NCBI GenBank assembly: GCA_044450465.1
Contig: JBIOJB010000024.1
Location: forward strand, 1 to 31,975
DNA length: 31,975 nt
DNA from: JBIOJB01 sp044450465
GTDB taxonomy: Bacteria; Chloroflexota; Dormibacteria; Dormibacterales; Dormibacteraceae
Reading direction: 5' to 3'
The notes beneath the pieces are model-generated. The model saw only the letters and a list, made by a program, of their open reading frames with translations, had not been told where the DNA came from and searched no databases. The position numbers were made by a program, and so were the translations under genes. Positions 7,737 to 14,245 of this stretch are shown one piece after another. Each line of letters begins with the position of its first letter. Positions within the stretch are counted from its first letter, which is position 1.

Positions 7737-9992
7737 ATGGCAGCGCGACTGAGAAGATGCGTCCCGATACTCCTGGTGGTGGTAGCGCTGTCCGGCTTCA
7801 CGCCCGCGAGCGCCGCGGCCGCACCCGCGACCGCGGGCCCGCTCGACGCGACGCACCCGCTCGCCATGCAGAGGGCGGCCGGTCTGGTCGCGACGGCCAA
7901 GACGGGCCCTCTCAGTCCATTCACGCAGGCTCCGCCCATCGCGGCCGCCGGCCACAGCGGTCCGCACCGCGAGGTCTTCGGCTTCGCGCTCGCCAGCAGC
8001 CTCAGCGACCCGACAGTCGGCTATCCGAGCTGGGACTTCTCACTGCTGAGCACGGTCGCCTTCTTCGGACTCCACGTGCAGACCGACGGCAGCTTCGCCA
8101 CCGACTCCGGTTGGACCGTCTGGAACTCGAGCGATCTGACCGGGCTCCTTACCGCCGCCCACGCGGCCGGGACGAAAGTCGTCTTGACGATCATCCTGCA
8201 GGACTTCAGCCCGGGCACCCCAACGATGTGCGCGGCCCTGGCGCATGCGTCGGCGACGGTCGCCAACACCGTCGCGGCTGTGAAAGCCAAGGGCGTCGAC
8301 GGCGTGAACATCGACTACGAAGGGCTCAACGGGAGCTGTGGTACCGGAGATCCATCGTGGGCCCGCCACGCGTTTACCGCGTTTGCGGCGAGCATGCGTG
8401 CCGGCTTGCCCGCCGGGTCGTACCTTTCCGTGGACACGTACGCGAGCTCGGCCACAGATTCGCTCGGCTTTTTCGACGTCGCCGGCCTCGCGCCCTCCGT
8501 CGACTCCTTCTTTGTGATGGCCTACGACCTCGAGTATTCGAACGCGGCTCGCGCGCCTACCAGCTGCGGCACGTTCTGCCTGGGCCCGACGGCTCCGCTG
8601 ACGGGCTACTACTACAACGACACCTCGACCGCTGCCCAATACACGGGAGTTGTGCCGGCGTCGAAGGTGATCCTGGGCGTGCCGTACTACGGCCGGAAGG
8701 CTTGCGTCTCCGCGCCAACCGCCAACCAGTATCCAAACCCAACCGGCTCGGTCGTCGCTGACACATACCTGGATGCCACGGGCGAGGCCACCGATCCGCA
8801 GGTCAAACCGGGCAGCTATGTCAGCAACCGTGACGCCAATGACGCCGCAGGTCAGCAGCGCTGGGACACGTGGTTCAACACGACGCTCAACTGCACCAGG
8901 GAGCTCTACTGGGACGACGTGACCTCTCTCGGGCACAAGTACGACCTCGTCACCGCCGACAACCTCCGGGGTGTCGGCATCTGGAACTTGAACTATGGGG
9001 GCGGAGCGCCCGAGCTGTGGAACGAGCTCAACCTCAAATTCGGAACAACAACCCCGTGGTATTCGCTCGGCGGAGGCCAGACCGGGACCGCCGCCATCAC
9101 GTGGGCCGGTCCGCGGGTCGACGCCTTCGTGCGGGGAAGCGACGACGCGGTCTGGCATCGCTTCTGGAATGGGACCGCGTGGAGCGCCTGGGAGAGTCTG
9201 GGCGGCGTGATCGAGGGAGGGCCATATGCGGTCGCCCAGAGCGCTACTCAGATCGATGTCGTGGTGCGCGGTTCGGATAATCGCCTCTGGCACCGTTCGT
9301 CGAATGGCTCGTCATGGGCTGCGTGGGAATCGCTCGGCGGCGCCATGAACGCCGACCCCAGCATCGTCTCCTGGGGCCCGAATCGCCTCGACGTCTTTGT
9401 GCGCGGCGTTGACAACGGCCTCTGGCATCGCGCCAGCGACAGCGGGATGTGGGGTGCGTGGGAGAGCCTTGGAGGCAAACTCATCGCGGCGCCCAAACCG
9501 TCGTCGTGGGGCGTGGGGCGCCTCGACGTATTCGCCCGCGGGACCGACAACGGTCTGTGGCAGCGCACGTGGAACGGCACGAGCTGGGTTCAGTGGAAGT
9601 CTGTCGGAGGAGTCGTGAACTCCGACCCGAGCCCTATCTCCACGGCGACGAACCGGATCGACGTCCTGGTTCGCGCCAGTGCCGACAACAGCCTGTGGCA
9701 GGCCTCCTGGAACGGCACCGCGTGGACATGGGCGTCCCTAGGCGGTGTGCTCATCTCGAATCCGGTCGCGACATCTTGCGCCGCGGGTCACCTCGACGTC
9801 TTCGTCATCTCGACGGACTACGCGATCTGGCAGCGGGGATTCAACGGCACGACATGGGCGGCCTGGCAGCGGCCGGGCGGAGCCTGGACAGCCGATCCGA
9901 GCCCGGTCTGCCCGTCCGGAGCCAACAGCATCGACCTGTTCGCTCGCGGGGCGGACAGCGCCCTCTGGCAGACGGTGCTTACCGGCTCGTAA
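7737..9992 (+). CDS. Secreted GH18-like glycosidase with C-terminal seven-blade PLL propeller
   Basis: 751 residues from ATG 7737. An upstream in-frame ATG at 7662 would precede the promoter and spoil the signal peptide. The signal sequence is about 1-28 (RRCVPILLVVVALSGFTPASA). Residues about 78-436 form a GH18 barrel. VDGVNIDYEG contains the active-site segment D188, N191, D193 and E195, with E195 as the expected proton donor. FFVMAYDLEY is the later strand with the Met-x-Tyr-Asp motif. The D-x-x-N-x-D-x-E version is that of YaaH/SleL-type spore and cell-wall GH18 enzymes, which cut N-acetylglucosamine polymers including peptidoglycan. Residues 439-751 hold seven PLL repeats (W-x-x-W-E-S-L-G-G, D-V-F-V-R-G-T-D-N-G-L-W). 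The propeller probably anchors the enzyme to a glycan. Its paralogue lies on the other strand at 14245-16377. The last 14 bases overlap the convergent ligase-like gene. Confidence 0.85.
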   Translation: MAARLRRCVPILLVVVALSGFTPASAAAAPATAGPLDATHPLAMQRAAGLVATAKTGPLSPFTQAPPIAAAGHSGPHREVFGFALASSLSDPTVGYPSWDFSLLSTVAFFGLHVQTDGSFATDSGWTVWNSSDLTGLLTAAHAAGTKVVLTIILQDFSPGTPTMCAALAHASATVANTVAAVKAKGVDGVNIDYEGLNGSCGTGDPSWARHAFTAFAASMRAGLPAGSYLSVDTYASSATDSLGFFDVAGLAPSVDSFFVMAYDLEYSNAARAPTSCGTFCLGPTAPLTGYYYNDTSTAAQYTGVVPASKVILGVPYYGRKACVSAPTANQYPNPTGSVVADTYLDATGEATDPQVKPGSYVSNRDANDAAGQQRWDTWFNTTLNCTRELYWDDVTSLGHKYDLVTADNLRGVGIWNLNYGGGAPELWNELNLKFGTTTPWYSLGGGQTGTAAITWAGPRVDAFVRGSDDAVWHRFWNGTAWSAWESLGGVIEGGPYAVAQSATQIDVVVRGSDNRLWHRSSNGSSWAAWESLGGAMNADPSIVSWGPNRLDVFVRGVDNGLWHRASDSGMWGAWESLGGKLIAAPKPSSWGVGRLDVFARGTDNGLWQRTWNGTSWVQWKSVGGVVNSDPSPISTATNRIDVLVRASADNSLWQASWNGTAWTWASLGGVLISNPVATSCAAGHLDVFVISTDYAIWQRGFNGTTWAAWQRPGGAWTADPSPVCPSGANSIDLFARGADSALWQTVLTGS
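9051..9989 (+). repeat. PLL repeat array, seven units
   Basis: Seven in-frame units of about 45 codons encode the propeller blades of the GH18 protein. The LW motifs read DAVWHRFW, NRLWHRSS, NGLWHRAS, NGLWQRTW, NSLWQASW, YAIWQRGF and SALWQTVL. The four other PLL arrays in the window show six. Confidence 0.8.
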
Positions 9993-11211
9993 CCGAGGAG
10001 ACCACCTGCCTCGCCGCGGCGAGCGTGAAGGCGACCAGGATCCAGAACTCGAGGGCAAGGTCGTTCTTGAAGTAAGGGACGTCGACGATACCGTGGGTCA
10101 GGATCGCGACCAGCGCGAGGAGAACGCCCAGGTGGATCGGCCGCCATTCTGACGCTCCCGCCCGCCAGCCTCGCCAGCTGATCCGTGCCGCGATCACGAA
10201 GATCGCGGCGAAGGCGAAGAGGCCGAGCAGGCCGGTCTCGGACCAGAAGTTCAACACGATGTTGTGCGGGTAGATGAGCGGGATTCCATAGGGGAAGGCT
10301 CCCGCGCCCATGCGCTCCGCGAACCCGGACAGGCCGGCTCCGAAGATGGCATGGTGCTCCAGCATCTTGAGGCTGTTCGCCCAGATCACCGTTCGCGATC
10401 CCACCCCGCTGCCCGGATACACAGCCAGCTCCGCCACCAGGCGACCGCGGATGGGGGGGACCAGTGCCAGTGCGATCGCAACCACGGCCAGGCCGCCCAG
10501 TATCGGCCATCGCCTGCGGTGTGACAGCGCGATCCCGACCCCAACCGCCACCAGCGCCAACCAGCCGCCGCGCGAGAAAGTGAGGATCGCCGCGGTGATT
10601 GAGACGGCGAGGAACGCCCACAGCCAGGGCCGGAGCCTCGAGTCGGTGCCGTGGATCGCGAGGCAGACGGTGACCGCGATCAGCGGCACGAGGTAGAGGG
10701 CGACCGCGTTGGACACCGAGTAGATCGCGACCGGCGGCACCGACGCCGCGTGGAACGTGTGCGCCGCGAAGGCCTGGAGCACCACCACGATGTTTGCCGC
10801 CGAGAGCACGGTCGCGCCGATGCAGAGGCCGGCGATGATCCAGTAGGCGTCGCGAGCGGTGCGCAGCGCCGTCACCAGGGCGACCGCAAACAGGATCGGC
10901 TCAACCAGGTAGGCGCGATAGATCCCAAGCGCCGCCGTATGCGAGGGAGCGTCCACGACCGAGACCGCGCCCGCGACCAGGAAGACGATTGTGGGAATGG
11001 TGAGCGGCCCGCGCCACACCGGCATCGCTCGAGCGCGCCAGCTCTCGACCGCGAACACCGCCAGCGTGACGAGGATCGCGGCCTCGAGCAAGGTGGTGGG
11101 GTAGAAGCCGATGTGCCAGCGAATGACGTACGCCGGCGCGAGGGCGGCCGTTGCCGCGGCGCATCGGATGGTCAGCGGGTAGGTGACCTCTCGGGCAGTG
11201 TCATTGGTCAC
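9979..11211 (-). CDS. O-antigen ligase-like (Wzy_C) membrane protein
   Basis: A 410-residue multi-pass membrane protein with about ten to twelve hydrophobic segments. The periplasmic loop has SRTVIWANSLKMLEHHAIFGAGLSGF and later YPHNIVLNFWSETGLLGLF, the H-N-x-x-L...E-T-G-L-x-G pattern that marks the O-antigen ligase/polymerase family. It acts on undecaprenyl-linked glycan at the outer face of the membrane. The open frame extends to 11325, but that would overlap the vapC gene by 65 bases. GTG at 11209-11211 has an AGGGG about 8 bases upstream and is preferred. It stands alone between the GH18-PLL gene, with which it overlaps tail to tail, and vapBC. Whether it polymerises, ligates glycan to lipid, or glycosylates protein is open. 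Confidence 0.8.
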   Translation of the reverse strand: MTNDTAREVTYPLTIRCAAATAALAPAYVIRWHIGFYPTTLLEAAILVTLAVFAVESWRARAMPVWRGPLTIPTIVFLVAGAVSVVDAPSHTAALGIYRAYLVEPILFAVALVTALRTARDAYWIIAGLCIGATVLSAANIVVVLQAFAAHTFHAASVPPVAIYSVSNAVALYLVPLIAVTVCLAIHGTDSRLRPWLWAFLAVSITAAILTFSRGGWLALVAVGVGIALSHRRRWPILGGLAVVAIALALVPPIRGRLVAELAVYPGSGVGSRTVIWANSLKMLEHHAIFGAGLSGFAERMGAGAFPYGIPLIYPHNIVLNFWSETGLLGLFAFAAIFVIAARISWRGWRAGASEWRPIHLGVLLALVAILTHGIVDVPYFKNDLALEFWILVAFTLAAARQVVSSVTSR

Positions 11212-11260
11212 CTGCAAGCCCCTGAGGGCGGTCGAAAGCGGTCGCACAACGGGCGTTAGC

Positions 11261-11659
11261 CTAGTTGGTTCGAACTTCAACGAACCCGGCGGCATTGAAG
11301 TCCCCGTCGAATGCGAGGGCCTCACGGATGCGCCGACGGCGCATCACGGAAAAGCTCGTAGCGTCCACAAATGAGTATTCGCGCTCGTCATGGCTGCGCA
11401 GCCAACGCCACGCATCTTCTTCAGCGGCTTCATCGACGTGCATGACTTCGACGTCAGGGAGGCGATACAGCCTTTCCAGAAAGCCGACGGCGGCGCCATG
11501 CCCGGATCTTCGTCTCAAGAGTGTCCAGGTTTCTCCAACCACGTGGTTGGTAGTCACAACCCGACCGACGCCCTTTGCCACGATGGCGTGTGCGCCCGCG
11601 TGGCGAGAATCCCGGCGCTCTTGGATCGCGTACCAGAAGCTGGTGTCAGCGAATCTCAC
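11261..11659 (-). CDS. vapC: VapC-type PIN-domain ribonuclease toxin
   Basis: A 132-residue PIN domain. The four acidic metal-binding residues are in place: D5 (RFADTSFW), E43 (VGETWTLLRR), D99 (SFVDATSF) and D118 (LAFDGDF). These coordinate magnesium for endoribonuclease cleavage, usually of tRNA or rRNA in this family. The ATG at 11659 overlaps the antitoxin stop by four bases (ATGA), the usual coupled arrangement. Length and motif spacing are normal, so the toxin looks intact. It is encoded upstream of the ligase-like gene on the same strand, with 49 bases between. Confidence 0.92.
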   Translation of the reverse strand: MRFADTSFWYAIQERRDSRHAGAHAIVAKGVGRVVTTNHVVGETWTLLRRRSGHGAAVGFLERLYRLPDVEVMHVDEAAEEDAWRWLRSHDEREYSFVDATSFSVMRRRRIREALAFDGDFNAAGFVEVRTN

Positions 11660-11880
11660 TTGCGCGGGCCATAGACAGCCTCGTCGATATCCTCCACAGG
11701 GTCATCGTCGAGCCATCCCGAAATGTTGGCCCAGGGGTCCAGGGGATTGCCTGACTCCGTCCGAAGCTCATGTGCGAGGGACGTTCGGATCAAGGCTGCT
11801 TTCGAGATGCCGCGGCGCGCGGCCTCCGCCTCAGCCGCGTCGTCCAGGTCCTCGTCTACGTGGATTTGAATCCGTTTCAT
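11656..11880 (-). CDS. vapB: VapB-like ribbon-helix-helix antitoxin
   Basis: A 74-residue protein with an N-terminal ribbon-helix-helix: KRIQIHVDEDLDDAAEAEA forms the strand and first helix, and GISKAALIRTSLAHEL the second. This is the CopG/VapB DNA-binding fold. The C-terminal part is acidic (WLDDDPVEDIDEAVYGP) and is the expected clamp over the VapC active site. It is first in the operon and overlaps vapC by four bases. A palindrome lies 10 bases upstream of the start and is the likely operator for autorepression. Confidence 0.9.
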   Translation of the reverse strand: MKRIQIHVDEDLDDAAEAEAARRGISKAALIRTSLAHELRTESGNPLDPWANISGWLDDDPVEDIDEAVYGPRK

Positions 11881-11889
11881 TGGGTTTCA

Positions 11890-11923
11890 TGATACACATC
11901 ATCCGCGCGGCTGGTGTGTATCA
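11890..11923. promoter_or_regulatory. Palindromic vapBC operator candidate
   Basis: TGATACACA (11890-11898) and TGTGTATCA (11915-11923) are perfect inverted 9-base arms around a 16-base GC-rich centre, starting 10 bases upstream of the vapB ATG. The arrangement suits binding by a dimeric ribbon-helix-helix antitoxin. A 5' mRNA hairpin is the alternative reading. Confidence 0.6.
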
Positions 11924-11962
11924 CGGAAATGAACGCTGGCTGCCGCGCACTTCTCCTCGGGC

Positions 11963-14245
11963 TCAGGATCCCGCGACGGTCGATTGCCAGAGCGCTGAAT
12001 CTGTGCCGCGCTCGAAGAGGTCGATCGTGGTCGTGCCGGTGGGGCACACCGCACCCGGGTCCGCCGTCCATGGTCCGCCGAGCGGCTGCCATGCCAGCCA
12101 GGAGGTGCCGTTGTAGCCGCGCTGCCACAGCCCGCCGTCTGTTCCCGTGGCGAAAACGTCCAGATGGCCCGCGGCGCACGAGGCGGCGTCAGGTCCTGAC
12201 GTCAGCCCTCCGCCGAGCGACGTCCACGTCCACGATGTTCCGTTCCACGAGTCCTGCCACAGGCCATTGTCGGTTCCGCGGACAAAAACGTCGACGCGGT
12301 TGGCCGTGGACGAGACGGCGCCAGGGTCGGACGTCAGAACGCCGCCGAGAGAGGTCCATGTCCAGGTCGTGCCGTTCCACGTGTCCACCCACAGGCCGTT
12401 ATCGCTCCCGCGCACGAACAGGTTGATCTGATTGGCGGCCGACGAAGCGGCGTCGGGTCCCGAGGTGAGGCCTCCGCCGAGGCTCTGCCACGGAAACCAC
12501 GTGGTGCCGTCCGAGACGCGTTGCCACAGGCTGTTGTCGGTGCCTCGGGCGAACACGTCGATCCGGTTGGTGCCCCACGAGACGGCGGTGGGGTCGGCGT
12601 TGATGACGCCCCCCAGCGATTCCCAGGCCGACCAGGTCGTGCCGTTCCACGATCGGTGCCACAGGCCGTTGTCGAGCGTGCCTCGAACGAACACGTCAGT
12701 TCGGGTCGAGCCCCACGAGGAGGGGTCGGGTCCGCCGATGAGCCCACCGCTCAGGGAGCTCCACTGGAGGAAGCTCATGTTGAACGAGCGGATCACGTTG
12801 TGGGACGGGACGTAGATCGAGCCGCCTGCCTCGGCCGGGGTCACGAAGCGGTTGATGCCGAAGGAGGCGCTGTGGTAGGTCTGTCTTCCCGTCGCCGCGT
12901 CGAAGCCATAGAGGCCGCTGTTGCTGGCGGCCCACACATTTCCGCCGGCGACGATTGGGGGCCCAAACGTGGTGCTGCCGCCCGCGCTCCAGTCAGGCGC
13001 GGCGCAGGCTGCGTTGCACTGGCTGAAGGATGGCGTGGCGGTGTTCACGTTGAGAGCGACCAGCCCACGTCCCTCGCACTCCACATAGACGAAAGGAGCC
13101 GCGTAGGCGAAACCGCCGAAGGTTGCGTCTGAGTGGTTGCCGAAGCATGTTTCCGCTTGCGCGTAGGTGGCGGGGCTCGGGGTCGGGAACCGTTGCCCAT
13201 CGACTCCACCCAGCGCGTTGGGGTTGAGCAGGAACCCGCCGCCTGCCTTGCCCGATTGGAAAAGCAGGTTGGGGCTGATCAGCAGCGGCCCGGCTGAGCC
13301 GAGGTCCATGTCGTTGCTGCACCATGCCGCCTGCCAGTCCTGGGGCATGAAGAAATCGAGGTGCGCGAGGGTGGGTGAGAGGCGGACGACAGCGTCGTTT
13401 TCGTACTGGGGCGCGCCGCCGGCAACCGTGTTGCAACCATTGCCGGTGTTGCCGTTGCCCGACGTTTCGAAAACGTTGCCGGTCGCGTCGTCGACGACGA
13501 CTCCGCCGGCGTTCCAGAATCCATTGCCTGAGCCGGGCGTCTGATAAACGTTCAAGGCGGTGCTTCCGCTGGTCGGGACGCCCACCACAAAGCCGTGGTA
13601 CACGCCGCAGTCGCCGTCCCGGCCACCGAAGGGGACGTAGACGTAGCCGTTGTGCAAGGCGAGGGCGCCCCGTTCCTGCTGGATCGTCCAGTCGAACCCG
13701 GTTCCGATGGTGGCCGGGATCGGCGTCGTCAGCTCGATCGCTCCGGTGGCGAGGTTCAGGCCGAGGACGCGGTACACGTGGTCGCTGGCGAATATCGTCG
13801 CCACGTAGATCCGGCCCCCGGCGGCGTCGATCACGGGCGTCCCGAGAATTCCCTGAGGCGAAACGTTGCCGCATACCCAACCGCCGGTCACCGGGCCGCC
13901 GAGCGAGGTCGTGGTGGCGAAGTTGTTGTGCCAGATCTCGGTTCCGTCGGACTGTCTGAGCGCGTACACGGTGTTGTTGAGCGTCGCGGTGTACACGATG
14001 CCGTTGTAGATCAAGGGTTCGGCATAGACCTCGCCGTCCAGGGCCGCCGATATCCAGCCGGCGGTGGCGGTGCTGGCCGGCGGCACTGATGAATCAAGGC
14101 CGGTGTGCGCGTCGTCGTGGTGGTACGTGGTCCAAGAGCCCGTGGACGCTGCGAGCTTGACCTGTGGGGCCGGCTGTGGGGATGCGAGGGCGGGGGAGAG
14201 GGCAAGTACAAGGAGCAGGAGGACTGCCAGCCTCAGGACGCGCAT
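11963..14245 (-). CDS. Secreted PQQ-like beta-propeller fused to PLL-like propeller
   Basis: 760 residues from ATG 14245, which overlaps the stop of the GH18 gene by one base (TGATG). The signal peptide is about 1-21 (MRVLRLAVLLLLVLALSPALA). Residues about 38-490 are a PQQ/BamB-like propeller: TTYHHDDAHTGLD, GEVYAEPLIYNGIVYTATLNNTVYAL and GILGTPVIDAAGGRIYVAT show the A-x-D/N-x-x-T-G...W blades. Quinoprotein dehydrogenase active-site residues were not recognised, so a binding or scaffold role is more likely than catalysis. Residues 495-760 are six PLL repeats with the conserved closing cysteines (AASC, AVC). Several further cysteines (CGN, DCG, CNT, CSN, CFG, CEG, CNAAC) suggest disulphides in an exported protein. 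It is probably co-transcribed with the GH18-PLL protein. The function of the pair is not known. Confidence 0.8.
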   Translation of the reverse strand: MRVLRLAVLLLLVLALSPALASPQPAPQVKLAASTGSWTTYHHDDAHTGLDSSVPPASTATAGWISAALDGEVYAEPLIYNGIVYTATLNNTVYALRQSDGTEIWHNNFATTTSLGGPVTGGWVCGNVSPQGILGTPVIDAAGGRIYVATIFASDHVYRVLGLNLATGAIELTTPIPATIGTGFDWTIQQERGALALHNGYVYVPFGGRDGDCGVYHGFVVGVPTSGSTALNVYQTPGSGNGFWNAGGVVVDDATGNVFETSGNGNTGNGCNTVAGGAPQYENDAVVRLSPTLAHLDFFMPQDWQAAWCSNDMDLGSAGPLLISPNLLFQSGKAGGGFLLNPNALGGVDGQRFPTPSPATYAQAETCFGNHSDATFGGFAYAAPFVYVECEGRGLVALNVNTATPSFSQCNAACAAPDWSAGGSTTFGPPIVAGGNVWAASNSGLYGFDAATGRQTYHSASFGINRFVTPAEAGGSIYVPSHNVIRSFNMSFLQWSSLSGGLIGGPDPSSWGSTRTDVFVRGTLDNGLWHRSWNGTTWSAWESLGGVINADPTAVSWGTNRIDVFARGTDNSLWQRVSDGTTWFPWQSLGGGLTSGPDAASSAANQINLFVRGSDNGLWVDTWNGTTWTWTSLGGVLTSDPGAVSSTANRVDVFVRGTDNGLWQDSWNGTSWTWTSLGGGLTSGPDAASCAAGHLDVFATGTDGGLWQRGYNGTSWLAWQPLGGPWTADPGAVCPTGTTTIDLFERGTDSALWQSTVAGS
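11966..12763 (-). repeat. PLL repeat array, six units
   Basis: Six in-frame blade units with LW motifs NGLWHRSW, NSLWQRVS, NGLWVDTW, NGLWQDSW, GGLWQRGY and SALWQSTV. The third and fourth units are very similar to each other (TWTWTSLGGVLTSDPG against TWTWTSLGGGLTSGPD), which suggests recent internal duplication. Confidence 0.8.

Noticed and set aside
8040..9293. Long minus-strand open frame opposite the GH18-PLL gene
   Set aside because: High-GC antisense shadow with Arg/Gly/Val-rich low-complexity translation and no recognisable motif. The sense strand encodes a coherent enzyme.
6683..9992. Phage tail-fibre or receptor-binding origin for the PLL genes
   Set aside because: No phage structural, integrase or lysis genes are nearby, and each protein has a secretion signal.
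11211..11325. Longer N-terminus for the ligase-like gene starting at 11325
   Set aside because: It would overlap vapC by 65 bases. The GTG at 11211 has a better ribosome binding site and lies before the first membrane helix.
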